Shown here piece by piece: positions 1 to 15,135 of a stretch of 64,000 bases of DNA (positions are counted from its first letter, which is position 1; each line of letters starts with the position of its first letter). The notes beneath the pieces are model-generated. The model did no database searches and was not told the origin of the DNA. It worked only from the letters and a program-made list of their open reading frames with translations. The DNA is from Sapria himalayana (taxonomy: Eukaryota > Streptophyta > Magnoliopsida > Malpighiales > Rafflesiaceae), in the NCBI GenBank assembly GCA_029783825.1, contig JAREIK010004341.1:62001-126000 (forward strand), written 5' to 3'. The position numbers were made by a program, and so were the translations under genes.

Positions 1-248
1 CATATTAACAGATAGATAGAGAGATAAATAGTTATATAGATAGATATTCTGATAAACAAATAGTTATATTGATAGATAGATATATAAATAGATTAATAGC
101 TAGATAGGCAAATATATAGATACACAGATAGATAGATAGACAGATAGAAAGATAGAGAGAAAGGCAAGTAGTTGATAAACAGATACATAGATGGATAGAT
201 ACCTAGATTTATAAATAGACACATAGATTGATTGACTTTTAGATAGAT

Positions 249-287
<39 letters not shown>
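249..287. repeat. (AT)n microsatellite
   Basis: Pure alternating AT run of about 36 bp inside the GATA satellite. Likely a local slippage expansion of the TATA variant unit. Confidence 0.9.
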
Positions 288-288
<1 letters not shown>

Positions 289-947
289 ATAAACAAATAG
301 AAATATAGATAGATAGATATAAATCAGATAAATTGATAAATTGACCGAAAGATATATAAACAGATAAATTCATAGAGAGATAGATAGATAGAATAATTGA
401 TTGATTAATTGATTAATTGACTAATAGACAGATAGATCGAGAGACTTATAGACATATAAATAGATAGACAGATAGACATATAGACAAATTGAAAAATAGG
501 CATATAGAAAGATAGTTAGATTATCAAATAAACAGATAGATAGATAGATAAAAAATGATAGATAGAGAAATAGATAGATAGTAGATAGACAAAACAAACA
601 AATAGCAAATATTAAAATGACAAATTGATAGAAAGATAAATAGACAAGTAAATAGAAAGAAAGAAAGATAGTCATATATACTAACAGATTGATGATAGAC
701 ATATGGATATATAGACGGATAGCCAAATAGATATATAGATAGAATGTTAGATAAATAACCAAATCAACAGATAGACAGATAATAGATAGATAGATAGATA
801 GAAAGGCAAGTAGACTATTAGACAAATACCTAGATAGAAATAAAGATAGATAGATAAATTGACACATAGTTATATAGACTAATAAATTGATAGATATATA
901 GACAAATAGATGGATAAATAGAAAGATATATAGATAGAGAGATTTAT

Positions 948-950
<3 letters not shown>

Positions 951-987
<37 letters not shown>

Positions 988-1007
988 GATATATATATAT
1001 ATATATA
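951..1007. repeat. (GA)n(TA)n compound microsatellite
   Basis: A GA run of about 35 bp passes through GTGA into a short TA run. It lies inside GATA block A. Confidence 0.9.
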
Positions 1008-2096
1008 GAAATACAGATAGATAGATAGACATTTTCATAGATAGATAGAGAGAGATAGATAGATATATTGATAGATAGATATATAGACTGATAGATCGAT
1101 AGACATATAGACAAATATACAGTTAGTCATATAGATAATAGTCAGATTGACATATTAATAGAAATACATATAGAAATATAAATAGATAAAGAAATATATA
1201 GATAAAAAATAGACAGATAGTCAGATAGACAGATAGACATATAAATAGATAGATATATAAATTGACAGAAAGACATATAAATATATCAATAGATATATAG
1301 ATAGACAATTAGTTAGATACACCTATAAAAATATAGATAGATAAAAAAATCGATAAATAGACAAAATGATAGATAGGTAGATATCCATATATAGAAAATA
1401 TACAGATAGACAGATTTTCAGATAGATAGATATTCTAATAGACAGATATTCAGAAATACATATAGACAGAAAGACAAACACTTATAAAATAGATAAATAG
1501 ATAGACAGATAGATATATACAGATAGATAGATTGGTAGACAAAAAATAGATAGATAGATAAATAAATAGATAGATTGACAAATAGATAAATAAACAAATA
1601 GAGAGATAGATAGATAGATAGATAGTTAGATAGATAGATAAACAGATTGGTAGATAGACAAATAGAAAGATAGATATACATGTAGCTTGTCATATAGGTA
1701 GATAAACATATAGACATATAAATGATAGAAAGATATACAAATAGACAAATAGACTTATAGATTAATAGATAGATAGTTAGAAAAATTGAAAGATATATGG
1801 ATAGACAAATAGAGAGATAGAAAAATTAACAGATAGAAAGCTAGATAGGTAGAAAGATAGTTATTCAGATATATAGGTATATAGATAAACAAATAGATAG
1901 GTAGATAGATAGAAACATAGATAGATTTATAGATAGAATGAAAATAAATACAAATATAGATAGTTAGATAGACTGATAGATTAAATATATAGATATGTAG
2001 ATAGATAGATAGACAGATAGAAAAATAGAAAATAAATAATACAAAAATAGCCAGATAGTAAGATAGAAAGATAGGCAGATATATTAATAGCTAGAT

Positions 2097-2127
<31 letters not shown>

Positions 2128-3047
2128 CAGATAAACAAATATAAAAATAAACAAATCAACATATCGATAATATATAGATAAATAAATAGATAGACAAATA
2201 AAAATATAAATCAATAAACAATAAGATAGATAGACAAATAGATATATTGAGAGATAGATTCATAGATAGATAGATAGAAAAATAAATACATAGATAGACA
2301 AAAAGATAGAGAGATAGATAAATAGACTGATAGACATATAGACAATTAGATAGAAATATTGATAGATTGATAGATATACAAAATAAATAGATAGATAAAA
2401 AGATAAAAATATAGACAAATAGATAGTTAGATCAATAGATAGATAGACAAATAGCCAAATATTTAGATAGATAGATCGATTGATATATAGATAGATAGTT
2501 ATAAATATAGGTAAATTGATAGATAAGTAGATATAAACTAGATATATAAACAGAATGATAGATTGACAAATAGATAAATAGTCATTTAGACAGATAGCCA
2601 AATAGATAGATAGATAGATTAATAAATAAATAAAAAGATAGAGAAATAAATAAAGAGATATATAGATAGACAAATAGATAGATAGATAGATATATCAATA
2701 GATAGATAGATAAAAATATAGACAAATAGGAATATAGATAGATACACAAATATATAGATATTTAGATTGATAAATATATAAATTTATAGATAGATAATTA
2801 GATAGATAGATAGATAGAAAGATAAATAAATTCATATATAGATGGACATAGAGATTGGTAGATAGATAGATAGACAAATAGATAGATAGATAGCTTTATT
2901 GATAGACAGATAGATAGATAAAGAAATACATAGATAGATTAATAGACTGATATTCTGAAATATAGTAAGATAGATAGATAGATAGATATACAGATAGGCA
3001 GATATATAGATAGAGTGATAGACAAATAGATAGATATATACATAAAT

Positions 3048-3086
<39 letters not shown>

Positions 3087-3359
3087 GACAGACATACTGA
3101 ATATAGATAGAAATAAATAAAGATTGATAGATATACATATAGATAGATAGACAGATAGATATACAGATAGATAGATGATTGATAAACAAATAGAAGTTGG
3201 ATAAATATATAGATAGATATATAAAGATATAGACTGATAGAAATATTTATAGATATGCAAATAGATATATAGGCACATAGATAGATAGATAGATTGGAAG
3301 ATAAAAAGATATACAGAAAGATATTTAGATAGATCCGGAATATAGGTAGATAAATAGAA

Positions 3360-3361
<2 letters not shown>

Positions 3362-3410
<49 letters not shown>

Positions 3411-3440
3411 GTGTGTGTGTGTGTGTGCGTGTGTGTGTGT
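3362..3440. repeat. (TA)n(GT)n compound microsatellite
   Basis: About 46 bp of TA pass directly into about 33 bp of GT with one GC interruption. It lies inside GATA block A. Confidence 0.92.
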
Positions 3441-5190
3441 AGAAGGATAGATACATAGTTAGATGAAGAGATAGATACACAGATAGACATATAGATATAT
3501 AGATAGATAGATATACATATAAACAAATAGATAGAGAGACAGATAGATAGATGGATAGACAGATAGAGATATTGATTAAAAGTATGATAGATAGATAGAT
3601 AGATAAATTGAAAGATATATAGATAGATTTAAAATTACATAGAAAGATAGACAGAAAAATAGATAGATAGATAGATTGATTGATAGACTGATAGACTAAA
3701 ATACTGATAGAAAGATTTAGAGAAAGATAGTTAGACAAATAGACAGATAGATAGCTAGATGGATTGTCTTGTAGATAGATATATAGATTTACAAATTGAT
3801 AGATAAATTGATAGGCATATAGACATATACAAAAATAGATAGAAAGATAAATAGACATATAGACAGATAGATAGATAAACCAATACACAGATATACAAAG
3901 AGACGTATAGATAGAGAGATAAATAATAGTAGAAAGACTGAGTAATAGGCTGTTATATAGATAAAAAAATAAGTATATAGACATATAGATATATAAATAA
4001 TTTGATAGAAAGATAGATTGATTGATAAATAGACTGATAGACTAGTTGACTAATAGACTAATATATAGAATGGGAGATAGACAAATAGATAGATACAAAG
4101 AAAGAAAGATAGATAGATAGAGAGACAAATAGATTGATAGAGAGATTGATAGATAGGCTTATAGACTTATAGAGAGATAGATATATAGGCTGATAAAATT
4201 ATAGACAAATAGACAAATATACAGATAGATAGCTAAATAGATAAAAAAATAGAAAGATAGATAAATAGATATATAGAGTATAGACACATAGGTAGATAGA
4301 TAGATAAACATATAGATAGATAGATAGATAGACAGATAGATAGACATATATATAGTTAAAAATATAGATATATTGATATATAGATAGAAAGAAAGATATA
4401 TATATATATATATATATATATATTGATAAATAACTAGAATGGCAAAAAGATAGATAGACAAATATATAAATAGATTTACAAATAGAAAAATAAATAGAGA
4501 GACAGATAAACAAATATATAAATAGGCATATAGACAAATAGATATAAAGATAGATAGATAGGCAGATAGACCGAGATAGATAGACAAAATGATAGATAGA
4601 TAGACAGATAGATAGATAGATAGATAGAAAAAGATAGAGAGAGAGAGATTGATAGATATATAGAAATATAAATATATTGATAGATAAATTGACTGATAGA
4701 TAGATAGAGAGTTTTACAAATACATAGATTGACAGATTGACAAATCGGTACATATATAAATAATCAGATAGACCTATAGCTAGATAGAGAGATACCCATA
4801 TAGAAACATAGACAGATATATAGATTGATAGATAGACAAGTAAACAAAGAGAGATAAATACATATATAGATAGTCATATATATAGATACAAAGATAGACT
4901 AATAGACAGATAGAAATAAATAGATATAATATAAATAGATAAATAGATAGACAAGTAGTTAAATAGATAGATAGATAGATATATAGACAGACATATACAT
5001 AGACAAATAAACAAATAGGCAAATAGACAAATAGGCAAATAGACAGACAGATAGATAGATAGATATGTAGATAGGTAGATTGCTAGAAAGACATAAATAG
5101 ATAGATAGATATACAGATAGTTAAATAGATAAATAGATAGATAGATAGACAAACACACAGATATATTGATAGATTGATACAAAAATAGAC

Positions 5191-5227
<37 letters not shown>

Positions 5228-5699
5228 ATTAGATAGATAGAGAGATATATAGACAAATAGATAGATTGAAAGATAGATGGTAGATATATAAACAGATAAA
5301 CAGAAAGAAAGAATATATAGATAGAAAGATAAAGAGCCAAAAATATTGATAAATAGATAAAAAATAGTTAGATAGAAAAATCGAGAAATAGATAGATATA
5401 CAAATAGATTGATTGATTGTTTGATAGATAGATTAAAATATAGCCAAATAGGTAGATAGGTAGATAGGCAGATAGATAGATAGATAGATAGATTGATTCA
5501 TTCATAGAATGATAGATATATAATTAGATAGATTGTTTTGTAGATAGATAGACAGATCAATATATTGATAAACATATAGATTGATTGATTGATAGATAAA
5601 AATATAGATAGATAGATAGATAGATAGATATATAGATTGATTGATAGATAAAAATATAGATAGATTGATAGATATATAGATATATAGATTGATTGATTG

Positions 5700-7140
5700 A
5701 TTGATAAATAGATAGATAGATGGACAAATAGATAGATGGATAGATAGATAGAAAGGTAGAGAGATAGAAAAATAGACATATGGATTTTTAGAAAGATAGA
5801 TTGATTGATAGATTGATTCATTTATAGATTGATAGAAATACAAATAGACAGGTAGATTGATAGATAGATTGATTGATATACAAATAGACACTAAGATAGA
5901 TACATTGATAGAATGATGGTTAGATAGTTAGATAAATAGAGAGGTAGATATATATATATATGACAATTATATAGTTTGATAGAAAGGCATATAGATAGAA
6001 AGATAAATTGATAGATATGATAGTTAGATAGTTAGAATGATATACATATAGATATTAAGATTAATAGATAAATAGAGAAAGTGATAGATTGATAGATAGT
6101 CACATAGGTATATATACACATATACAAATAGACAGATAGACAAATAGAGTAATATATAGATTTGACAAATAGACAGATAGACAAATAGATTAATAGACAT
6201 ATAGATAGAAATACATATAGATAGATAGGCAGATATATAGATAGATAAAAAAATATAGAGATATATATAGACATATATCTAGATAAATAAGTAGATAGAG
6301 ATAAAGATAGATAGATAGAGATAAAGATAGATAGATAGAGAGATAGATAGGTAGATAGATTTATAAATAGCCATATAGATTGATTAATTAATAAAAAATA
6401 GATAAACATATATACATATAGATAGATAGACAGATATACAGATTGATAGATAGACGGATAAATAGATAGATAGATGGACAGATAGATAGATAGGTAGAGA
6501 GATAGAAAAATAGACAGATAGATTTTTAGATAGATACAAAGATAGATAGATATATTGATTTATTCATTGTAAGATTGATAGAAAGACAAATAGATAAGTA
6601 GATTGATAGATTAATAGATTGATAGATTTATAGATTTATAGATTGATATACTGATAGACTTTAAGATAGATACATAGATAGAATGATTGTTAGATAGTTA
6701 GATAGATATAAACTTAGATATATATGATAGTTAGATAGTTAGAAAGATAGACATATAGATAGAAAGATAAATAGATAGCTATGATAGTTAGATAGTTCAA
6801 AATATGGACAGATAGATATAAATATAAATAGATAGTTAGATAAATTGATAGATTGATAGATAGGAACATAGATAGATAAACACATAAATATAGACAGATA
6901 GACATATAGATAGATAGATAGACAGATAGAGTAATAGATATATTTGACAAATAGACAGATAGACAAATAGATTAATAGACATATAGATAAAAATATATAT
7001 AGATAGATTGGTAGATATATTGATAGATATATAAATATAAAGATATATATATATATATAAATAAATAAGTAGATAGATATTAAGATAGACAGATAGAGAG
7101 ATATATAGGTAGATACATATATAAATAGATAGATAGACAA
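5700..7140 (+). repeat. tandem segmental duplication inside the GATA satellite (about 0.75-0.78 kb offset)
   Basis: Roughly 5745-6300 recurs at roughly 6490-7080. Irregular landmarks recur in the same order: a GAGAGATAGAAAAATAGACA segment (5758 and 6495), an AGATAGATACAT segment followed by a TTAGATAGTTAGATA segment (about 5893 and 6664), and TTTGACAAATAGACAGATAG (6161 and about 6942). The offset grows from about 740 to about 780 bp, so indels separate the copies. Matches at irregular positions cannot be explained by the 4-bp period alone. This shows that the block grew partly by large-unit duplication. The limits are approximate because I aligned by eye. Confidence 0.75.
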
Positions 7141-8953
7141 TTATATATATAGATATATAGCTATGCATAAAGATAAACAGACAAATAGACTAATAGATAG
7201 ATAGATAGACAAATAAACAAATAAATAGAAAAAATATTGATAGATTGATATATAGAAAAATAAAAAGATAGATAGATAGACAAATAAACAGATAGATAGA
7301 TAGACAAATAAACAGATAGATAGATAGACAGATAGATAGACAAATATATTGACACATAGACAGATAGATAGATATACAGATATACATATAAAAAGATATA
7401 TAGATAGCTAGAAAGAAAGAAAGATAGATATATAGATAGATAGATATATAGACAAATATGACTAATAGGCTGAAAAACCAATAGATGGATATGGGCATAA
7501 AAAGTTTGATAAATAAATTAACAAATTGATATATAGACATATAGATAGTTAAATAGATTAAATAAGGACACATACATATATAGACACATTGACAAAGAAA
7601 CAAATGAAAAAATATATAGATAGATAGATAGACAATTATACATATGATGAGATAAATAGATTAACATATAGATAAATATACATATAGACGAATAGATAGA
7701 ATAATAGATATATAGATGGACAGATAGAGAGATAGTTAGATAGATATATACATAGATAGACAGACAGATTGATTGAATGATTGAATGATTAAAAAATATA
7801 CAAATAGATAGATATTCTGATAGATAGCTAGATATACATATAAATAGATAAAGAGATAGAAAGATAATTAAATAGATATATATACATATAGAAAAATAAA
7901 TAGATTATAATATATATAGAGAGATAGATAGACATATAGACAAATAAATAGATCGATAGATACATAGACTTATGCACTAATAGATTCATAGACTTATAAA
8001 GAGATAGACAGATAATCAATGAGATAAATAGCCACATAGATAGATATATATATATACAAATAAACAATAATATATATATATACATAGATAATTAAACAAT
8101 ATATAGTTATATTGAAAGATTGAAGGATAGATAGATATATAGATGAATAGATAGATAAATAGATAGATAGATAGTTAGATATACATATATTGACATATAT
8201 ATAAATACATAGAGAAACATAGAGTTAGATAGATAAATAGATAGATAGAGAGATAGATAAGCTGATATACTAAAATTCTCATAGACTGATAGATAGATAG
8301 TGATATAGATTGATAGAAATGCATATTTACAAATATAAAAATAGATAGATAGAAAGATAGATAGATAAAGAGATAGACAGATATATATATATATAAAGAG
8401 ATAAAGAGTTAGATAGATAGACTGATAGATACATAAATAGATATATAGATTAAATAAAGACAAATAGACAGATATATAGATAAATAGTTATACAAATAAA
8501 CATTTAAAGATAAAAAATATATACAAATAGATTGAAAACGAAAAACAGATATAGAGATAGACATATAAAAATATTTACAAATAGAGAAATAGATAGTTAT
8601 ACAAGTAGACAGATAGACAGAGATAGATAGACAGATAAAAAGATAAATAGATAAATAGATTGCTAGATAGAGATATAGACATATAGATAGAGAGACAAAT
8701 AGATAGAAAGATAGAAAGATATAAAATTAGATAGATAGATATATATATATAAATAAATATAAATAGAAAGATATATAGATAAACAAATATATATATATAT
8801 ATTCAGAAATGTAATTAGATTGATAGGTACATAGGCATATACATAGATAGATATATAGGTAGTAAGATAGACAGATAGTCCATTTAGATAGATAAATGGA
8901 TAGATAGATAGCTAGATAAATAGATATATAGATAGATAGATAGATAGTAAGAT

Positions 8954-8955
<2 letters not shown>

Positions 8956-9031
<76 letters not shown>
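8956..9031. repeat. (TA)n microsatellite, about 76 bp
   Basis: The longest pure TA run in the window, inside GATA block A. It can form a cruciform. Confidence 0.95.
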
Positions 9032-9034
<3 letters not shown>

Positions 9035-10076
9035 GATAAATAGATAAATAAATAGATAGAATGATAGAAAGATAGAAAAATAGACAAATAGACAAATAGA
9101 TAGATATGTAGATAAAAAGATAGTTAGATTAAGAGATAGACAAATAGATAGACAAGTAGACATAAAAAAATTGAGAGATAGATAGATAGCCTGACACATT
9201 CACAAATTGATGATATATCGGTATACAAATAAATTGATATACTAATAGACAGACAGATAGACAGACAGACAGATAGATAGATAGATAGATAGCAGATAAA
9301 AAAATATGACTAATAGATTGATAGACTAAAAGATAGATAGAGAAATAAACAGATAGATAAATAGGCAAATAGTTATTTTGATATATAGATAGATAGGTAT
9401 ATAGATATTTAGACTAATAGACAAAAAGATAGGCTGATAGATAGACAGATTGACAAATAGACAGATCAATATAAATATAGATAGATTGACAAATAGATAG
9501 ATAAATTAATAAATATATAGACAAATATACAGATAGACACATAGATAGATCGACATGTAGAGAAATAGACATATAAAAAATAGATAGATTGACAGATAGA
9601 CAGAAAGATAGACATATAGAAATATAGATAGATCAAAAATTGGTAGATAGGCAGATAAATAGATAGGCATATAGACACATAAACTGATAGATAAATTAAT
9701 AGATAGATAGATAAAAAGATATACAGATAGAAAGAAAGATATAGATAGATATATAGATATAAATATAAGTAGATACACATATAGACACATAGAATAATAA
9801 ACATATAGACAAATAGATTGATAGATAGATACATATACTGATAAACTAATTGATTGATAGACTTATAAAGAGATAGACATATAGATATATAGATATATAG
9901 ATATATATATACACATTCATAATGACAGAAAGACAAATAGATATATAGATAGATAGATAGATATATAGATAGACTAATAGATAGATAAATGGATAGATAG
10001 ATATATAGATAGACAAAGAGATAAACAGACACTAATAGAAAGATAGGTTGATAGAAATACTGATAGATAGATAGAT

Positions 10077-10079
<3 letters not shown>

Positions 10080-10118
<39 letters not shown>
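10080..10118. repeat. (AT)n microsatellite
   Basis: Pure AT run of about 38 bp inside GATA block A. Confidence 0.9.
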
Positions 10119-10121
<3 letters not shown>

Positions 10122-11234
10122 TATAGATAGATACACAAATAGATCAGATAGATATATAGATAGATAAACAAATAAACATATTGATAGATAGATAGATAGA
10201 TAGATAGACTAATAGACTAATATACTCATAGACTAATAGATAGAAAGATAGTTAGAGAAAAAGATAGATAGACAGAAATACATATTGACAAATAGATAGA
10301 TAGACATATAGATAAATAGACTAATATATAGATTAAAAATAGATAGAAAAATAGATATAGAGATAAATAGATATATAGCTAGTCAATTATAGAGATAAAC
10401 AAATAGACAAATAGATAGATAGAGATAAATAAATATACATATAGATTGAAAAATAAATAAATAAATAGACAAATACATAGATAGACAAATAAAGAGATGG
10501 TCGGACATATATAGATAGATAAAAAGATATCAAGATAGTCATATAGTCATGTAGACATACAGACAAATAATAGATAGACAGATAGGTAGATATATATGTA
10601 GATATATAAATAAAAATATAGATAGATTAATAGATAGACAGACAGATAGACAAATAGATAGATTGATAGATAGAAAGATATGCATATAGACATATAAGTA
10701 GATACTCATATAGAAATATACACAGATAGTCTGAAAGTTATATAGATAGTTAGATAGTTAACCAGATAAAGAGACATATAGATAGATAAATAGATAGACA
10801 TATAGACATATAGACAAAAAAACATATAATAGATGGATATATATATAGATAGATAGACTAGTATACTAATAGACTAATTGACTGAGAGACTGATAAGGAG
10901 AAACATAGATATACATATCGACATAATGATACATAGATAGATAGGTAGATAGTTATATAGATATATAGATAGACAAATTGATAGATATATAGATATACAA
11001 TTAGATAGATAGACAGATAGATAGATATACAGATAGATATATCGACAGATAAATAGTTAGTTAGTTAAATAGAAAGATTGTTAGACAAATAGACATATAG
11101 TCAGATACATAGAAAAATAAATACTCAAATACATAAATAAACAGATAGACAGATAGTTGGATAGATATATCATCAAATTGAATTATAAATTGAAAGTCAA
11201 TCATTATATAAATTGATAGATAGATGGATAGATA

Positions 11235-12878
11235 TGTTAGAGTATCCACTAAAATTCAATCATTAAATGATTTTTTTGGGACTTTTGTATCATATCTTAT
11301 ATGCATAAAAGCATCATTTTATATTTATTAAATTTTTTAGATCTTTGCAAATATTTGATGAATATAATATTTCCATAGTGTGATATATTCTATGGAAAAT
11401 TACTCTAAATTTTCCCTAGTCAAGTATTAATAATCAAGGAAAATATTAATACATTAAGACTAGCATGTAAGTTAACTAATATGAGATATTAAGTTAAAAC
11501 ATGAGTATATGTTGGAGAACATATACTTAACTAACCTGCAATAAAAATATTGCAAGTATTGTTATATAAGTGTCTTACACATTCTCCTTGTGACTATTAC
11601 TTTAAATTATCTTTTGACCTGAAGCCACTTCGGTTGCCTACTTAAGAAGTTGTACTATTTAGATTCAGTAGATGCCACCTGTTATAAGAATGGTTATAAA
11701 TTTTTTAATATGTATATAATAAATTATGCAGAGAAATATGATTTATGTAGATGGATTTTGTCTCATTGATATAATAAAAGTGATATCAATTAGCCTCTTG
11801 ATTGAGTAGGACTACTAAAATGCATGATCATGCTGAAATAAGTCAATATGAGATAGTAAGCTTATCTTTTTAACTTAGTTTACTCAAAGATCAAAAAACA
11901 TATAGATTGATGTTAGGATGACATTATCCATGCCTCATAAATCAAACTAGATATCATTGACAAAAGAACTAAGTCTTACAATCAAATAAGTCACGAAATT
12001 AGCTTAAGTTGAATATATTATATTTTCATCACTTGGGTAACAATGATGTATTGCTAAATGGTATTCATTGCTTGTTTCTTTAAAATGAGATTTTAAAGTC
12101 ACTACTAATATTACGAGAACCTATTGGGTCACACACATAAAAACATATATATATTTGAAGATTATTTTATTTTAGCTAGACTAAAATAAACTAGGCATAA
12201 TTTTAAGGCTGAAATTCATTTAAGAACTTAAGCTAATTTGACTAAAGAGTTTGGTCCAATTAGTAAATGTTTGGACCTTTAAAAAGGGAACAAACTTACT
12301 GCCCACATTTCTTACTTTTAGAATGATGTATCATTAATGACACATCATTTTAATTAATGATACATCATTTTCATTAATGACACATCCTTTTAGAAAGGTG
12401 TATGAAAAGCTAAAAGATTTCATTAATGACACATTATTTTAGAAAAATGTGTAATAACCCAAATGGATTCATTAATGAAGCTTCCTTTTAGAAAGGTGTG
12501 TGAAAAACCAAAAGGTTTTATTGATGACACATCCTTTTAGAAAGGTGTGTGAAAAATCAAAATGTTTTATTAATGACACATCCTTTTAGTTAATGACACA
12601 TCCTTTTAGAAAGGTTTGTGAAAAAACAAAAGCTTATTTAAAATGTGACGATACAGAATGAAAAAATATATATAACAAAGATATGTTTGTGTGGATACTG
12701 GTAGAGGCACAAACACATGACTGTGCTAGAATTAGACAAAACCATTCAGAATCAAGAGTTTAATTTTTTGCTACAATAGGTAACATTTTGTCCAACATTT
12801 AATTGTATTAACTTGGATCATTATTAGGTTCCTAGTCCACTATGAAATTCTAATATGAATTTTATATGAACCCCAACA
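11235..12878 (+). repeat. 5' long terminal repeat of the copia element
   Basis: Begins TGTTAG immediately after the GATA satellite and ends CCCCAACA, two bases before a primer-binding site; TGTTRG...YYAACA are the expected imperfect LTR inverted ends. Length is 1,644 bp, long for copia. A second TGTTGG at 11510 pairs better with CCAACA and is an alternative start (1,369 bp). A TATA-like ATATATATAAC lies near 12668, downstream of the tandem repeats, as expected of U3. No second LTR is available for comparison, so the boundaries are inferred from motifs and from the junction with the satellite. Confidence 0.65.
12310..12640 (+). repeat. tandem repeats in the LTR U3 region
   Basis: At least five imperfect copies of a 55-70-bp unit built from ATTAATGACACATCCTTTTA, then GAAAGGTGTGTGAAAAACCA and an AAAGGTTT-like end. 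They sit just upstream of the likely TATA box, where plant LTRs often carry repeated enhancer-like motifs. Confidence 0.8.
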
Positions 12879-12879
12879 A

Positions 12880-12890
12880 TGGTATTAGAG
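12880..12890 (+). other. primer-binding site, initiator methionine tRNA type
   Basis: TGGTATTAGAG follows the LTR end CCCCAACA after one base. The plant copia consensus is TGGTATCAGAG, so there is one mismatch (C to T). Confidence 0.8.
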
Positions 12891-14340
12891 GGAGGTTGCG
12901 AATTGATTAAATTGTTTTATATATCTGTTTATATTTGATATGAACAAACATAATAACATGATTATACAAATGATTTATGAGCATTTTGATTAATCACCCA
13001 TGAAACAGATCAATAATATTAATATGTTTAATATGATAAAATAATATTGTTTGTAACTTGTTCATGTTAATTCGATTAATATGAATACTAAATTGTATTT
13101 ATATGATAAACAAGAGTGTAGTGTGATTATATCCATGAATTAATATTATAGATGAAATTGTGATTATAGATAAGCGATTATAGATTCATTTAATTATTAT
13201 ATGGAGATATTTAAATGTTAAAAAATTTTATAGATGAAATTGTGATTTGATTAAAGTCATAAATCAGTTTTATAAATCAATTTTGTTTTGGTTAAGTGAC
13301 GATGCCCCTTGACCCTACCATGGGCGATGCCCCTAGGACCCCAAAATTAGATGTATGTTTTGCATGGTGCATGGTTATGGCTCTTTACCCCATATGTATG
13401 GATTAAGTGTGTTGTTGTTGTAAGTTAAATACGGCCTGAGTGTCATGCCTTTTAATCTACAATTCAAGTTATAAAATTCTTTGCTCATTTAATTCCCCTC
13501 AAATATAACTTGAGATTTCCTTCTAGATATGTAATATATGATTACAATAGTATTAGATTAGAAAGTTATTTTAAAGGAGAAAGTAACAAACAACATAGGA
13601 CAACCAAGGAAGCACATGGATAAGATGTAATATCTTTAGGTTGACATTTCAATTTTCTTTTTAGCTTGAGAAAATTGTTTTAGTTCGGGCCATAATCATG
13701 TCATGTTTATTTTGTGTTTGTGCAATATATGTTGTTATACAACTAGCCTAGTAAAATAAATACAAACATATTAAAATGTATGTGATACATGTTAAATTCT
13801 TTGTTTTACTAAATAATTAAAGATATCCCTCAAAATTAAAAATTGAGTCAATAAAAGATACCTACCAAAGTTTGATACTCATTACTACCTCGATCAATAT
13901 TAGATAGGTTTGCCAAAGTGAAGTATTTTTATTTATCTTGGTAGAGTACGATAGGATAATTATGATATCCAACCTATTGAACTTTGGGTGAGACTTAACT
14001 ATGTTATCTCAATTAGATTGAGAACATAGAAGCATAAAATTAGGAAATGCACCATAAGATGGGCTAAGAACAAAATATATTATTCACCTAATTATCCAAG
14101 TGTTCTATTAGATGTAATTAGTAAATATTACCTACCTAAATAGCTGAATTTTGGGCGTTTATCCAAAGGTAACTCAAGACAAGGTCAAATATGGATCTTG
14201 GCCCACTAAAGGATTAATATAAAGATAAAATTGAGGGATTATTTTCAACCAAATAATTTAGTGGCAGGATCATTTAATAAAAGCCCTAATTAAATAAATT
14301 TTAAATATGATACTAATTCCTGCATATGTTTTAAATTACC
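12891..14340 (+). other. retrotransposon leader region without a gene
   Basis: About 1.45 kb between the primer site and the gag start, AT-rich, with no reading frame or motif I recognise. A near-direct repeat CGATGCCCC recurs at about 13301 and 13325. This leader is longer than copia leaders usually are, so an unrecognised insertion may be hidden here. Confidence 0.5.
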
Positions 14341-15135
14341 ATGTCTACAAACACGTCTAATAATTTATCACTGTGATTTGTCCTTGAGAAGGACAAGCTC
14401 AATGTAGCTAATTTTCTGGATTGGTATAGGAATTTGAGGATTGTCCTCAAACAAGAAAGAAAATTATATGTTCTAAAGTAGTCTATTCCTAAATCACCTG
14501 CTCCTAATACTCCTCGTGCTGATAAGGATGCTCATAAAAGGTATCAAGATGATACTTTGGATATAACATGCATTATGCTTGCAACCTAAACTCTAAGTTT
14601 CAGAAGCAACATGAGAACATGGATGCTTATGATATGGTTGAACATTTAAAATGACTATATCAAGAGAAAGCAAGACATGAAAGGTAAGAGGTATCTAAGA
14701 CCTTATTTAAATGCAAGACGATAGAAGTGAGCCCTATTGGAATTCATGTGCTCAAAAGGATTGGGTATATTGAGAATCTAGAATTGTTGGGCTTTTGATT
14801 GAGCCAAGGGTTAGATACTAATTTAGTTTTTTCTATCATTACATAAAAACTATAATCAATTTTTCATGAATTACAAAATAAATAAAATTGCCAAAACTTT
14901 GCCTGAGTTGTTATGCAATGTGAGAACTACTAAAGAAAATCTTAAAAAGATTAAATCTATAATGATGGTGCAAAAGGGAAAAGGAAAAAATAAATCCAAA
15001 GATAAGGGTAAACCCCAAACCAAAGGAAAGACAAAATCTTTTGCATTGAAACCTAAGTGAGGGGTGGCTAAAAAATGTATTTGCTTCCACTATGGTCAGA
15101 TTGGACATTGGAAAAGGAACTACAAACAATACTTG
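14341..15135 (+). pseudogene. copia gag remnant with degenerate zinc knuckle
   Basis: The frame opens with ATG at about 14341 (Met-Ser-Thr-Asn-Thr-Ser) and shows gag-type text: LEKDKLNVANFLDWYRNLRI, then a Lys-rich stretch ending the 64-residue frame at 14866-15060. The following frame has CFHYGQIGHWKRNY, a CCHC knuckle in which the second and the last Cys are Tyr. Several stops and shifts break the frame. In an active element this protein forms the cytoplasmic particle and packages RNA; here the missing zinc ligands and stops make that impossible. Assignment is by memory of plant copia gag sequences. Confidence 0.82.

Larger units (their letters stand above)
1..11234 (+). repeat. GATA/GACA degenerate tetranucleotide satellite, block A
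   Basis: An 11.2-kb tract with a 4-bp period, reading GATA on the + strand. Units vary (GATA, GACA, AATA, TATA, GAAA), with scattered pure AT, GA and GT runs. The reverse complement TATC is stop-free in all three frames, so long minus-strand frames made of Tyr, Leu, Ser and Ile appear throughout; they have no codon structure and are not genes. The mixture of GATA with GACA resembles Bkm-type satellites described in animals, and GATA arrays are known in plant pericentromeres; that comparison is from general knowledge. The block ends sharply at the TGTTAG start of a copia LTR. No gene is seen. Confidence 0.95.

Noticed and set aside
93..10171. Dozens of minus-strand frames of 60-220 codons rich in Tyr, Leu, Ser and Ile
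   Set aside because: They are translations of the TATC period, stop-free in all frames; overlapping frames look alike and show no conserved motif.
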